Positions 24,822 to 34,157 of a DNA stretch of 60,346 nt are shown here, one piece after another. The position numbers and the translations under genes are program-made. Each line of letters starts with the position of its first letter. Positions within the stretch are counted from its first letter, which is position 1. This stretch comes from Candidatus Accumulibacter sp. UBA704 (lineage in GTDB: Bacteria > Pseudomonadota > Gammaproteobacteria > Burkholderiales > Rhodocyclaceae), in contig DBMG01000166.1 of NCBI GenBank assembly GCA_002304785.1, forward strand, positions 1 through 60,346, in the 5' to 3' direction. The notes beneath the pieces are model-generated. The model had not been told where the DNA came from. It made no database searches and saw nothing but the letters and a program-made list of their open reading frames with translations.

Positions 24822-25901
24822 TCATGGGGTTGTCTTCGAGGGATTTCCGGCCGTAACGGCGACGGTGTCGGGCGGGCGGCGAAAGATGGTGTACAACATC
24901 TGCTGAGTGTCAAAACGCCACAGGCGTACTCCCACGCCGATGATCTGGGGTTGTTCAGCGCTCACCGGCCGGCGCAAGGTCAGTACGCAAGCGGAAGTTG
25001 CGCTGGCGCTGGGTCTCTGGTCTAGCGCACCGCGCGAATCCTCGCGGCCATTTTCCCGCATCCAGGTATAGGTCAGCATGCTGCTCGGTACGCGCACCGG
25101 CAGCGCAAAGCCCTCGGGCAGCCATTCGGGTGCGAAGGCGACCGCTGCCGCCGAGGGGGCGGTCATGGTCCATTCCGAGTAGTTGCGCTGATTGGCGATA
25201 TCGCGCCAATGCATTCGCCAGCGTGCCGGTGCTACGGCACCGTGCCAGAACACATGCACGTCCTCGCCGTTTCTGCAAAGATAATTGGAGCTCGCACTGT
25301 CCACTTCGACAAATTGGCCGCGCACTTCGAGTTCGATGCGCTCGACTCGCACGCCAGCAGGAGCCTGCCAATGCTCGGTCCAGACTTCTCCAATCTCCGG
25401 CAGAGTGAAGCGCTGTTGCTCGACAACCTGATGCGGTAGCGGTTTATTCGCGCCGGGAAAAAAGCTCTGACTTGATGCAGCACCGGATTTATCGATGACG
25501 CGCGCTAGAGCGAATACCCATGGTTGTGCCAGATTGGCGAGCAACACTGGCACCAACACCATTAGCAAGCCCGAAAGGCCGATGGTCAACGCATCCTTGC
25601 GCGCAAGCCCGACAACAAAACCAGCAAACCAATGAAGGCCAAAATATACCAACGGACCGACGGTAACGGCGAGCAGGTAGAACGCTGCAAGCGCCTCGGG
25701 CCCGCCGATGGCGCGAGCTGGGAGCACCACGGCAACGACACCTGCCGCGGAAGCTGGCAGGGTGACAAGGCGCACAAACAACCAGGCTCTGGCCTTGTCG
25801 TGCGCAGCGTAGTGGCGGCGTTCGCAAAAAATGGCGGCCACGACAGCGATCGCCATCAGCAGCGCAAACACGCACCAGATGAGCATCATGGTCGACGACA
25901 T
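24822..25901 (-). CDS. Membrane protein of unknown function
   Basis: About 359 residues from the ATG at 25901; a TTG at 25928 is another possible start and neither has a clear ribosome site. Four or so membrane helices occupy the first ~150 residues (MMLIWCVFALLMAIAVVAAIF, LLAVTVGPLVYFGLHWFAGF, GLLMVLVPVLLANLAQPWVF). The C-terminal ~200 residues look like a soluble beta-rich exported domain (GVRVERIELEVRGQFVEV, DVHVFWHGAVAPARW). Family not recognised. It stands alone, bounded by a REP-like element upstream. Confidence 0.6.
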   Translation of the reverse strand: MSSTMMLIWCVFALLMAIAVVAAIFCERRHYAAHDKARAWLFVRLVTLPASAAGVVAVVLPARAIGGPEALAAFYLLAVTVGPLVYFGLHWFAGFVVGLARKDALTIGLSGLLMVLVPVLLANLAQPWVFALARVIDKSGAASSQSFFPGANKPLPHQVVEQQRFTLPEIGEVWTEHWQAPAGVRVERIELEVRGQFVEVDSASSNYLCRNGEDVHVFWHGAVAPARWRMHWRDIANQRNYSEWTMTAPSAAAVAFAPEWLPEGFALPVRVPSSMLTYTWMRENGREDSRGALDQRPSASATSACVLTLRRPVSAEQPQIIGVGVRLWRFDTQQMLYTIFRRPPDTVAVTAGNPSKTTP

Positions 25902-25938
25902 ATTAGTAGCCAGTCGTGCAGAAAACAAAAGATAGCCA

Positions 25939-26006
25939 CGTCATTCCGGCGAAAGCCGGAATCCAGCGGTGCCCCAGCGGATTCCGGGTCAAGCCCGGAA
26001 TGACGG
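25939..26006. repeat. REP-like palindromic element
   Basis: Starts CGTCATTCCGGCGAAAGCCG and ends AAGCCCGGAATGACGG, so the two arms are near-complementary. Closest match in the window is the element between nifL and nifA. Confidence 0.75.
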
Positions 26007-26069
26007 ATCTTAATAGGTTCATTTGATTCATTGTGACTGACTACTAAGCCTCATTTATGATTTTTTCAC

Positions 26070-27392
26070 CTATCCCGCAGGCAGTCGTAACCGGGCAATG
26101 AGCCCGCCTTCAGCGCGGTTCAGCAATTCGAATCTTCCGCCATGCAGACGGGCGATGCGTTCGACGATGGCGAGGCCGAGGCCGGTGCCGCTGGCGTCGG
26201 TGCGGGCGTCCTGGAGGCGGGTGAACGGTCGCTTCAGGCGCTCGATCTCGCTTTCCGGAACGCCGGTGCCGCTGTCGATGACGTCGATGACGGCGTCGTT
26301 GCCTTGCCGTCGCGTGGCGATGGTGATCGGTTCCGCTCCATACTTGCGCGCGTTGTCGAGCAGGTTCGAAATCGCGCGGGCAAGGGCTTTCTGCCTGACG
26401 CAAAGGGTCGCAGGCAATTCGCCTAGCGTGAGGATGGGCGGGGTGGCTGTGCGGCCGTGCCGGCCGGCGACTTGTTCAATCAGGGAATTCAGGTCGGTAT
26501 CCACCGCTTTTTCGTCACCCTCGCCGCGTGCGTAGTCGAGGAACTGGGCAATGATGGCATCCATCTGCTCAATGTCGGCAATGACGGCGTTGCGTGCGTC
26601 GTGATCGGCAATCGACAGTTCGCTTTCCAGGCGCAGACGTGCCAGAGGGGTGCGCAGATCGTGCGAGATGCCGGCCAGCACTTCGGTGCGTTCGGCGGCG
26701 ATCTGCTTCAGGTCTTCCGACATGCGATTGAAGGCCTCGGCCACCTGCCGCAGTTCGCTGGCACCTTTGACGCTGACCGGTTCCGGGTACCGTCCTCGGC
26801 CCAGTTCCCGCGCGGCATTGGCCAGCGCGCGCAGCGGCCGGGTGACGCGCGAAACGATCAGCCATGCCACGAGCAGCGCCAAGCTGAGCGATGCACCTCC
26901 CCAACCGAGCCAGTGCCAGGGAATGATGCCCTCTGCGTGTTCGCCCGGCAGCATGAGCCAGTAGTCGTCATCGTCGTCGGCGTCGATTGAGAAGCTGACC
27001 CAGATGCCGGATTGACCATTGACCTCGCTGGCGAAACGGGTGCGTGGTCCAAGTTGCGCCGTGCTGGCTTCCTTCATTACTTTGAAGAAGAAGGTTTTCG
27101 GCAGGGGGGTGACGATGTCTCCGGGTTCGACTGGATACAAGTGCACGCCTTCGCTTTCCGCGAGATCCCGTAGCAGGGCGATACGTTTCGCGGGGTCCGC
27201 GGCGACGAGCGCGGCGTTGGTCAGGTTGACGATGCTGACAGTCAGTTGCGCCAGCTGGCGCGCGCGCGGTTCCTGCTCGGCCAGACCGAAAAGGGCGAAC
27301 AGTGTGGCGCCGGAGACGGAAATCAGCAGGCTGATCAGCAGGAAAGTGCGGCCGAGCAGCGTCTGCGGAACGAGACGTTGCAGTGCCGTCAC
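26070..27392 (-). CDS. envZ: EnvZ-type sensor histidine kinase
   Basis: 440 residues from a GTG whose GTGA overlaps the stop of ompR by four bases. Membrane helices near residues 10-35 and ~160-180 flank a periplasmic domain; a HAMP domain follows (VTRPLRALANAARELG). The phosphoacceptor box GISHDLRTPLARLRLE has its His at residue 244, and the ATPase domain shows NLLDNARKYG, IDSGTGVP and GTGLGLAIVERIARLHGG. The gene order ompR-envZ is conserved. It senses envelope or osmotic conditions and phosphorylates OmpR. Confidence 0.9.
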   Translation of the reverse strand: MTALQRLVPQTLLGRTFLLISLLISVSGATLFALFGLAEQEPRARQLAQLTVSIVNLTNAALVAADPAKRIALLRDLAESEGVHLYPVEPGDIVTPLPKTFFFKVMKEASTAQLGPRTRFASEVNGQSGIWVSFSIDADDDDDYWLMLPGEHAEGIIPWHWLGWGGASLSLALLVAWLIVSRVTRPLRALANAARELGRGRYPEPVSVKGASELRQVAEAFNRMSEDLKQIAAERTEVLAGISHDLRTPLARLRLESELSIADHDARNAVIADIEQMDAIIAQFLDYARGEGDEKAVDTDLNSLIEQVAGRHGRTATPPILTLGELPATLCVRQKALARAISNLLDNARKYGAEPITIATRRQGNDAVIDVIDSGTGVPESEIERLKRPFTRLQDARTDASGTGLGLAIVERIARLHGGRFELLNRAEGGLIARLRLPAG

Positions 27393-28105
27393 CGGGCCTC
27401 GCCGTCGGGGATGAAAACGTAGCCAAAACCCCACACGGTTTGCAGGTAGCGAGGGGTCGCGGGATCGGGTTCGATGAGTTTGCGCAGGCGGGATACCTGC
27501 ACGTCGATGGCCCGATCGAACGGGCCTTGCTCGCGCCCCCGCGCTAGGGTCATCAGACGGTCGCGGGAGAGCGGCTGGCGCGGGTGTTCGAGCAGCACCT
27601 TGAGCACGGCGAATTCCCCGGTGGTCAGGGATTGGGGCTCGCCGTTGCGTTTCAGGGTCCGAGTGGCCAGGTCGACTTCCACGTTGCCGAAGACGATGAT
27701 TTTGTCCTCCGCCGTGGGAGCTCCGGGAACGATCGCGACGCGCCGGCGCAGCACGGCCTGGATGCGTGCAACCAGCTCGCGCGGGTTGAATGGCTTGGGC
27801 AGGTAGTCGTCGGCGCCCATTTCGAGTCCGACGATACGGTCGATCTCGTCGCCCTTGGCGGTGAGCATGATGATGGCTTGCTGCGGTTCGCTGGCGCGCA
27901 GGCGGCGGCAGATCGACAGGCCGTCCTCGCCGGGCAGCATGAGGTCGAGGATGATCAGTTCGAAGGTGTCGCGCGCCATCGCCTTGTCCATCATCTCGGC
28001 GTTTTCGGCCGTGCGGACGGTAAAACCCTGTTCGGTCAGGTAGCGTTGCAGGAGATCGCGGAGGCGCTTGTCGTCGTCGACGACGAGGATCTTTCGGTTG
28101 CTCAT
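27389..28105 (-). CDS. ompR: OmpR-type response regulator
   Basis: 238 residues from the ATG at 28105. Receiver domain with ILVVDDDKRLRDLLQRYL, phosphoacceptor Asp54 in ILDLMLPGEDG, Thr in IIMLTAKGDE and Lys in LPKPFNPREL. A C-terminal winged helix follows (LTTGEFAVLKVLLEHPRQPL, RAIDVQVSRLRKLIE, VWGFGYVFIP). Length and motifs match OmpR rather than PhoB. Translationally coupled to envZ. Confidence 0.93.
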   Translation of the reverse strand: MSNRKILVVDDDKRLRDLLQRYLTEQGFTVRTAENAEMMDKAMARDTFELIILDLMLPGEDGLSICRRLRASEPQQAIIMLTAKGDEIDRIVGLEMGADDYLPKPFNPRELVARIQAVLRRRVAIVPGAPTAEDKIIVFGNVEVDLATRTLKRNGEPQSLTTGEFAVLKVLLEHPRQPLSRDRLMTLARGREQGPFDRAIDVQVSRLRKLIEPDPATPRYLQTVWGFGYVFIPDGEAR

Positions 28106-28210
28106 GGAGGAGTCCTCGTGCAAGGCCAGGAAACTGTTGCTGGCCGGAGGCCGCATCGTAACCGGAAAGGCTTGCCGGCGTGAAGGGGGCGCTTCTCCCC
28201 GTTTGCTCGT

Positions 28211-29272
28211 CTACTCGCTGGTATTTCCGGAATCCTTCAATCTCCTGAAAAGCTTCCACAGCGGCAACGAGCAGGTGATCACGATCGCCAACCGGGTGAC
28301 CTGGAAGGAAGTCACCAGCGGAACGCCCAGCTTGAGGATCTTGGCTGTGAGGCACATTTCCGCGATCCCGCCGGGGGATGTGGCCAGAACCATCGCCGGC
28401 ACGGATTCACCGATCAACCAGGCTACGAGGATGCCCAGCAGGGTGGATAGGAGCAGGGTACAGGACGCGCCGGCCAGGACGCCTTTGATCAGTTGCCGCG
28501 ACTCGGAGCGCAGGCTGGGTTTGAAGCGCGTTCCCAGGGCGCAGCCGATGAGGATCTGGGCGGCGACGGAAAGGAGCGGTGGAACCGACGAGAGCGTGAA
28601 ACCGCTGATGGTGGCTCCCATGCTGGCGGCGAGCGAGCCGAGCATCCAAGCATTCGGCATGCCTGTTTTCATGAACAACCAACTGACGGAGGCGGCAAGC
28701 AGTATCAGCACGGCCAGCCCTCCAGGGACGAAATCGTTCGTCAGGGGCGTATAGGACGAACTGCCGCTGGCACCGGTCATGGTCACGGCAACCGGGATGA
28801 TGGAGACGACCAGCAGCAACCGCAGGGAATGGCACAGGGCTACCTGGTCGAAACGGGCGCCGGCGCGCTCAGCCATCACGGCCATTTCGGCGGCGCCTCC
28901 GGGGACGCTGCCGAAGAACGCCGTGGCCGCGTCGATGCCCGAAACTCGTCGCAGCACCAGACTTCCCAGGCCACCGGCCATGATGGCCAGAAAAGCCGCC
29001 AGGACGATGTAGGCACCGAATTCAAGTAACTGGCGGCTGACTTCAGGCGTGAAATAGAGGCCCAATGCGCATCCGACGAGCAATTGCCCTGCCTGGCGCC
29101 CGCCGCGGATATCGCTGACCTTGATTCCGTTGATGCCGGCGAGGCCGACAGAGAACAGCGGGCCGAGCATCCATGGCAGGGGGATTTTGACTAGGCTGAA
29201 GATGAAACCGCCGCAGAGGCTTAGCGCGAGCGCCGTGGCGATGGCGCCGAGGGGCCTTGAGGTGCTTTTCAT
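28211..29272 (-). CDS. AbrB-family membrane protein (putative transporter)
   Basis: 353 residues with about ten membrane helices. The AbrB duplication is visible: PLPWMLGPLFSVGLAG in the first half is echoed by MPNAWMLGSLAASMGATISG in the second, and GSVPGGAAEMAVMAERAG by ATSPGGIAEMCLTAKIL. These SVPGG and SPGG motifs are diagnostic. The family is often annotated as ammonia monooxygenase or AidB regulator, but its activity is unknown; a small-molecule transporter is likely. It lies 92 bp after the dehydratase gene on the same strand and could move its substrate. Confidence 0.85.
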   Translation of the reverse strand: MKSTSRPLGAIATALALSLCGGFIFSLVKIPLPWMLGPLFSVGLAGINGIKVSDIRGGRQAGQLLVGCALGLYFTPEVSRQLLEFGAYIVLAAFLAIMAGGLGSLVLRRVSGIDAATAFFGSVPGGAAEMAVMAERAGARFDQVALCHSLRLLLVVSIIPVAVTMTGASGSSSYTPLTNDFVPGGLAVLILLAASVSWLFMKTGMPNAWMLGSLAASMGATISGFTLSSVPPLLSVAAQILIGCALGTRFKPSLRSESRQLIKGVLAGASCTLLLSTLLGILVAWLIGESVPAMVLATSPGGIAEMCLTAKILKLGVPLVTSFQVTRLAIVITCSLPLWKLFRRLKDSGNTSE

Positions 29273-29364
29273 GATCTTAGGTCAAGGGCCGGGCGGTTCT
29301 GTGAACGCATGGGGGCCTGCCTGAGGGCGGGCAGGAGTGGAGTGAATGCAAGGTTATAAGGCGG

Positions 29365-30270
29365 TCAGCACTGGCTACTTGGTTTGGCGCGGCGCAGGCG
29401 CTCCATGTTCGGGACGGGAAGGGTGCGCCGCAGCACGGTTTCGCCAAGCCATTCGGCCGCGCGGCGGGCACGGTCGGCGATCGTTTCGGCGGGCATTTGC
29501 AGATAGTCGGTGTTGTAGACGTCGAAGCTATAGTCACCGAAATAGCCCATTTCTTCGAGCTTGACGATGAACCGGGCGATCGCCTCGCTGTGCGCGCCCT
29601 CGCCGGGGAATACCCGGAAATGGGCCGCGGTCGATGCCTGTTCCTCATTCGAGCGGATTTCCTGCAGCATGAAATCGGAAAGCTGCACCAGGAAAATCTG
29701 GTCGGGAAAGATGAGATCGAGATCATCGAGAGGAATGCCGGCGGCGATGACGTCGAAGGCGTCGACAGCCAGTCCCAGGTTCGGGCAATTGGCCAGGGAG
29801 ATGATCTCGGCGGCGGCCGAGAAGTCGCGAACCGTGCGGCTCCAGGACAGTCCCTTGAAGGCGATGCGGATGCCCATTGGCAGGGCCAGAAAGGCCAGTT
29901 TGCGCAGGTCGCGGGCAATCTTTTCCGGATCGATATCGGCGTGAACGGAGGAGGATGCCTCGGTCAGCAGCAGACGGCCGCCGATCTGGCTGCACAATTG
30001 AAGCATCGATTTGGCCACGTCGACCTTGTAGTCGTGCATTTTCCCGGTCAGCCCTTCGAAGTCGCGCAGGGCTTCCAGCCCGGTGACGCGCAGGCCGCTG
30101 TCGTGAATGGCCTGTACGGCGGCTTCGACACTCGACGGGTGGCCGACGATGTCGGTGGCCGAGATCATGGCATGCGTGAATCCTGCCTGGCGCGCGGCGT
30201 TCAGCCGGGTCTCCAGCGAACCGGCCATGGAGGCGCTGTCGATTCCAAAATCGTTGAAATTCATCGGCAC
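29365..30270 (-). CDS. Sugar phosphate isomerase/epimerase-type TIM barrel, 3-dehydroshikimate dehydratase-like
   Basis: 301 residues. A xylose-isomerase-like barrel with FGIDSASMAGSLETRLNAA, the glycine-rich GLEALRDFEGL, and AFDVIAAGIPLDDL, VQLSDFMLQEI and FRVFPGEGAHS, where metal-binding acidic and His residues fall. It resembles the N-terminal half of QuiC1, which turns 3-dehydroshikimate into protocatechuate for aromatic ring cleavage. The start is taken as GTG 30270 (GGAAG eight bases upstream); ATG 30264 is the alternative. It follows the dioxygenase-like gene by five bases, so the two form an operon and together equal QuiC1. Confidence 0.75.
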   Translation of the reverse strand: MPMNFNDFGIDSASMAGSLETRLNAARQAGFTHAMISATDIVGHPSSVEAAVQAIHDSGLRVTGLEALRDFEGLTGKMHDYKVDVAKSMLQLCSQIGGRLLLTEASSSVHADIDPEKIARDLRKLAFLALPMGIRIAFKGLSWSRTVRDFSAAAEIISLANCPNLGLAVDAFDVIAAGIPLDDLDLIFPDQIFLVQLSDFMLQEIRSNEEQASTAAHFRVFPGEGAHSEAIARFIVKLEEMGYFGDYSFDVYNTDYLQMPAETIADRARRAAEWLGETVLRRTLPVPNMERLRRAKPSSQC

Positions 30271-30275
30271 GGTGC

Positions 30276-31160
30276 TTACTTCCCGTCTTCGGTATGAACG
30301 AGCTCGAACATCACGCCGCCCAGCATGGCAACCGTCAAGGCGCCCCGCTCGGTGGTGTGAACCTTTTCGGTGGAGAGAAAATCGATACCGCGATTTTCCA
30401 GTTCGCGCGTGGTCGCTAACACATCCGGCGTGCCCAGCCCGATGCGCTGGAAGTGTTCTTCCATGGGGGCGTATTGCGCGGCACCGTCCGGTTCAATCAG
30501 CTGCAGATAGAACTTTTCGCACGGACTCTGCAAGAGGAGGCCCTTGGGCATGATGCCGAAACGAACCGCATCCGGCAGTTGCCGGAAACCGAAAATCTGC
30601 GCATAGAATTCGGCCCAGTCCAGCGTCCGGTCAACCCCGACATACTGCACGAGTCCGAAGTAATGCATGTCGTTGATCGCCGGCGGGTTGGGGTCGACGC
30701 CCGGGATGGCGCGGAAGTCAATGTCGAAGATCGAGAACTCGTCGTAACGGTCGACAAAATAGATCAGGCTTTCACCCACGCCGTGGATGGCCGGTATGTT
30801 CAACTCGACGGCGCGGGCATGCGCGGGAATATCCCATGCGCCGAGATCCAGCGCGCGGCGGAAGGCGGCGTCGGCATCGCGGACACGGATGGCCATGGCG
30901 CTGATGACCGGGCGTTCAACAGGCGTGACGGTGCGCGGAATGTCGGCCGGGTGCGAGTTGACGACCAGGTTCATCGAGCCCTGACGGTAGAGCTCTATTT
31001 CCCGGGAACGGTGCCTGGCAACCAGGCGGAATCCCATTCTCTCCAGTATTCCTCCCAGAGCCTGCGGCTTCGATGTGGCAAACTCGATGTACTCGATTCC
31101 ATCCATCCCGATCGGGTTGTGCGGTTCTGGAACCGATTCTCGATCTGTTTCGTTGTTCAT
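30276..31160 (-). CDS. Two-domain VOC protein, HPPD-like (QuiC1 C-terminal half homologue)
   Basis: 294 residues made of two vicinal-oxygen-chelate halves. It opens with IGMDGIEYIEFATSKPQALG and ends GALTVAMLGGVMFELVH. Metal ligands of hydroxyphenylpyruvate-dioxygenase-type proteins can be placed: His in NDMHYFGLVQYV, His in HFQRIGLGTPDV and Glu in GVMFELVH. In Pseudomonas QuiC1 a domain like this is fused behind the dehydratase barrel; here it is a separate gene upstream. True dioxygenase activity cannot be judged. About 60 residues shorter than HPPD. Expressed with the barrel gene (5-bp gap). Confidence 0.72.
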   Translation of the reverse strand: MNNETDRESVPEPHNPIGMDGIEYIEFATSKPQALGGILERMGFRLVARHRSREIELYRQGSMNLVVNSHPADIPRTVTPVERPVISAMAIRVRDADAAFRRALDLGAWDIPAHARAVELNIPAIHGVGESLIYFVDRYDEFSIFDIDFRAIPGVDPNPPAINDMHYFGLVQYVGVDRTLDWAEFYAQIFGFRQLPDAVRFGIMPKGLLLQSPCEKFYLQLIEPDGAAQYAPMEEHFQRIGLGTPDVLATTRELENRGIDFLSTEKVHTTERGALTVAMLGGVMFELVHTEDGK

Positions 31161-31424
31161 CTTGGCTCCTGGATCATTTTGTCAGCGATGGCGGACGGGA
31201 CTTTCTGCGGCGAATCGTTTTGCCGTTCGCACTGTGCGACTCCTGAAAGCGTTTTCCCGGTACTGCAGGGATTCTAAAGGCTGGCTTGACCAATAGGCAA
31301 TCCCCAAGGTAACGGGGCTTCCAATATAGCGACGAACAGATTCCGGCCGATTCGATCGATCGCGCAATTGGTCCTTGGGGATCAAACGTGCGCTAGAATC
31401 GCTGCTCTTTTTCAAGGAACTTCA

Positions 31425-31805
31425 ATGGCTGAAACAGCGTTTATCCTGATTGCTCATGGCGCGCGTGAACCGGCGTGGGCTTTGCCCTTGCGCCGCGTGG
31501 CCGATTCCGTCGTGGCACAGGCTCCCGAGCTGCGCGTCGAACTCGCTTTCATGGAACTGATGCCGCCGGATCTCGGCGAATGTGCCGAAAAGCTGGTGGC
31601 GGAAGGCTTCCATCGGATCCTGGTAGTCCCTCTGTTCATCGCTCGCGGGGGGCATTTGATGCGCGACATTCCGGAGCAACTCGCTGCCTTGCATCAAAAG
31701 CATCCGGCGGTGACGTTCGAACTGGCGCCCCCGGTTGGCGAATCCGACGCCGTGGTACAAGCCATGGCTGGCCACGTGCTCAACATGGCCCGGCAAGGCG
31801 GCTAG
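31425..31805 (+). CDS. cbiX: CbiX-type sirohydrochlorin chelatase (short form)
   Basis: 126 residues, the size of the small single-domain CbiX. The sequence AFILIAHGAREPAW carries the active-site His (HGAR/HGSR motif), and ILVVPLFIARGGHLMRDIP carries the second metal-binding His. It inserts cobalt or iron into sirohydrochlorin for B12 or siroheme. AAGGAAC lies before the ATG. It overlaps the converging next gene by four bases. The 264 bp before it (31161-31424) contain no other gene that I can support. Confidence 0.85.
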   Translation: MAETAFILIAHGAREPAWALPLRRVADSVVAQAPELRVELAFMELMPPDLGECAEKLVAEGFHRILVVPLFIARGGHLMRDIPEQLAALHQKHPAVTFELAPPVGESDAVVQAMAGHVLNMARQGG

Positions 31806-32557
31806 AACAGCAGCCGGTTCCTGGCCAGACAGCCTTCGTCGCGGAGGCGATGTATTGTAGCGGTCAGGTTCAGCCCCGTCTCGTCACGGATGATTTCGGA
31901 CCGTGACATGAGTTCGTCGAGCGTGACGTCGATCGGTTCGTCTCCGCGCGCAAAAGCGATGGCATTGCCGCTGTCGCAGGAGGGAAAGACCAGTGCACGG
32001 TCGTCGAAAGCCGCAGCGATGCGATCCTTGCTGGCCACGAATCCGCGGCTGCGGCCGAGCAGGTTGACCGAAAGGAGGCCGCGCGCCGTCAGTCGCGCCC
32101 GGCAGGCCTGGTAGAACGGTTCCGTGTCGAGCACTCCGGCGCGGCCGTCCTTGTCGAAGCCGTCGACCAGAATGTAGTCGAAAGCTTGGTCGTCGTTGAG
32201 CATGTAGCGCGCGCCATCGCCGATGATCACGCGCAGGCGCAGCGGATCGTCCGGCAACTTGAAATGCAGGCGGGCAACGATCTCCACCTGCGGATCGATT
32301 TCCACGACCGTGATTCTCGTCTCGGGCAGCTTGTGATAAATGAATTTGGCCAGCGACCCAGCTCCGAGGCCGACCAGAAGGACATCTCTGGGCCAGGGAG
32401 AATCGCGCAGCAGGAGGCCGGCCATCATTTCGCGCGTGTAGGCCAGTTCGAGGGCGTTCGGACGCTGAATGCGCATGGCGCCCTGGATCCATTCGGCGCT
32501 GAAGTGCAGGTAACGCACGCCGGCCTGTTCGCTGATGTCGATCGAATTGCTGCTCAT
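31802..32557 (-). CDS. Spermidine-synthase-like methyltransferase-fold protein
   Basis: 251 residues. The Rossmann-type core is seen in DVLLVGLGAGSLAKFIYH (motif I), ITVVEIDPQVEIVAR, VIIGDGARYML and DYILVDGFDKDG, as in polyamine aminopropyltransferases. The N-terminal domain is short, and family members of this size are usually of unproven activity, so it may not make spermidine. It ends inside the cbiX 3' end on the opposite strand. Confidence 0.75.
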   Translation of the reverse strand: MSSNSIDISEQAGVRYLHFSAEWIQGAMRIQRPNALELAYTREMMAGLLLRDSPWPRDVLLVGLGAGSLAKFIYHKLPETRITVVEIDPQVEIVARLHFKLPDDPLRLRVIIGDGARYMLNDDQAFDYILVDGFDKDGRAGVLDTEPFYQACRARLTARGLLSVNLLGRSRGFVASKDRIAAAFDDRALVFPSCDSGNAIAFARGDEPIDVTLDELMSRSEIIRDETGLNLTATIHRLRDEGCLARNRLLF

Positions 32558-32675
32558 CGGAAAAACTTTACGGTTAGTCGGGAGCGGGCAATCTTACCGC
32601 GCGCGCGGCGGTAAAACCAAACGTTCCGGTGTATGCTGAAACGGTTTAGATTGCATCTTTATCGTGGAGATTCAC

Positions 32676-33677
32676 ATGCGTACTGCCGGTTTCGGCTCGA
32701 CGCCCTTCGCAACGCTGACCCCCGATCTGCTGCTCGATGCGCTGGAGAGTGTCGGATTGCGGCCCGACGGGCGCTTGCTGGCACTCAACAGCTACGAGAA
32801 CCGGGTTTACCAGATATTCATGGAGCAAGGCGCGCCGCTCGTGGCGAAGTTTTACCGCGCCGGGCGCTGGTCGGATGCGGCGATTCTCGAGGAGCATGCC
32901 TTTTCCACGGAATTGGCGGCACGTGAACTGCCGGTGGTTGCCCCGCTTTCGATCGGTGGAAAAACCCTGCATCACCACAACGATCTGCGTTTTGCCGTTT
33001 TTCCCCGTCAGGGTGGCAGGGCGCCCGAATTCGAACGCAGCGAAACCCTCGAGTGGATGGGGCGTTTCATCGGGCGCATCCATGCCGTCGGTGAATTGCA
33101 TGCATTTGAAGAGCGTGGCGAAATAAGCGTCCACAGTTTTGGCGAAGAACCGCGCGAGTTTCTCAAGCATGGCCGGTTCCTGCCGGCTGATCTGGCCTGC
33201 GTTTATTTCGGCGTCGTCGATCAGGCGTTGGACGGCGCCAGGCGCTGTTTCGAGCGTGCCGGCGACTTTGCCACACTGCGGCTGCATGGTGACTGCCACT
33301 GCGGTAACGTGCTGTGGGTCGAGGGAGAGGGCGGCGGGCCGTGGTTCGTCGATTTCGACGATTCGCGCATGGGGCCGGCTGTCCAGGACCTGTGGATGCT
33401 GCTGTCCGGCGAACGCGGCGACCAGTCGCGACAACTGGCCGATGTCCTGGCTGGTTACGAGGACTTCCGTGAGTTCGATACGCGCGAACTGCACCTCGTC
33501 GAAGCGCTACGGACCCTGCGACTGATCCACTATGCTGGCTGGCTGGCCCGGCGTTGGGACGATCCGGCGTTTCCGGCGGCGTTCCCGTGGTTCAATACGC
33601 AACGGTACTGGCAGGACCGCATCCTGGAATTGCGCGAGCAGATTGCCCTAATGCAGGAACCGCCGTTGTGGTCGTAA
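32676..33677 (+). CDS. srkA: SrkA/YihE stress response kinase
   Basis: 333 residues from the ATG at 32676 (GGAG six bases upstream); a GTG at 32664 is less likely. Aminoglycoside-phosphotransferase-type kinase fold. The family signature LLALNSYENRVYQIFM is at the N-terminus, and the catalytic loop RLHGDCHCGNVLW and metal-binding WFVDFDDSRMGPAVQD follow. E. coli SrkA phosphorylates Ser/Thr and protects against stress-induced death. It is followed 30 bp later by the FucU-like gene. Confidence 0.92.
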   Translation: MRTAGFGSTPFATLTPDLLLDALESVGLRPDGRLLALNSYENRVYQIFMEQGAPLVAKFYRAGRWSDAAILEEHAFSTELAARELPVVAPLSIGGKTLHHHNDLRFAVFPRQGGRAPEFERSETLEWMGRFIGRIHAVGELHAFEERGEISVHSFGEEPREFLKHGRFLPADLACVYFGVVDQALDGARRCFERAGDFATLRLHGDCHCGNVLWVEGEGGGPWFVDFDDSRMGPAVQDLWMLLSGERGDQSRQLADVLAGYEDFREFDTRELHLVEALRTLRLIHYAGWLARRWDDPAFPAAFPWFNTQRYWQDRILELREQIALMQEPPLWS

Positions 33678-33707
33678 GCGAGGTAACGAGAAGATAGGGA
33701 GAACAAC

Positions 33708-34157
33708 ATGCTGAAACGTATTCCCGCGTTCATGGATGCCGAACTATTGTGGGTGCTGGCGGCCATGGGCCATGGTGATGAACTGGCGGTGGTTGACCGC
33801 AATTTTCCGGCCCGCTCGGTGGCCAACGATACCGTCACGGGAAAGCTGATTACTCTCGGTGGCATGGATGCGCCGACGGCGATTGCCGGCATCCTCGAAC
33901 TGATGCCGCTGGACAATTTTGTCGACGCGCCCGTGTCGTGGATGGATCCTTCCGTGCAGCCCGGAGCGGTCCTGCCCGTCCATTCCGATGTCCTGGACGT
34001 GTGCCGGCAAGCGGAAGGCCGCGCTATCGGGCATGCCGTCATTGAGCGCTTGCAGTTTTACGCCCGGGCCAGGCAATGTTTTGCCGTTGTGCAGAACAGC
34101 GAGAACAGGCCGTATGGCTGCTTCATCCTTAAAAAGGGGGTTGTTTACGATTCCTGA
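33708..34157 (+). CDS. RbsD/FucU-family sugar mutarotase
   Basis: 149 residues. It opens MLKRIPAFMDAELLWVLAAMGHGDELAVVDRNFP, with the catalytic His of the AMGHGDE motif that opens RbsD and FucU proteins, and ends RPYGCFILKKGVV, the conserved C-terminal segment. The family interconverts sugar anomers (fucose or ribose). No sugar pathway genes are adjacent, so the substrate is unknown. AGGGAGAACAAC precedes the ATG. Its 3' end overlaps the lysR 3' end by 29 bp. Confidence 0.85.
   Translation: MLKRIPAFMDAELLWVLAAMGHGDELAVVDRNFPARSVANDTVTGKLITLGGMDAPTAIAGILELMPLDNFVDAPVSWMDPSVQPGAVLPVHSDVLDVCRQAEGRAIGHAVIERLQFYARARQCFAVVQNSENRPYGCFILKKGVVYDS

Noticed and set aside
27393..28355. N-terminal extension of envZ by about 320 residues
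   Set aside because: The extra part is ompR read in another frame. The GTG that overlaps the ompR stop gives a normal EnvZ.
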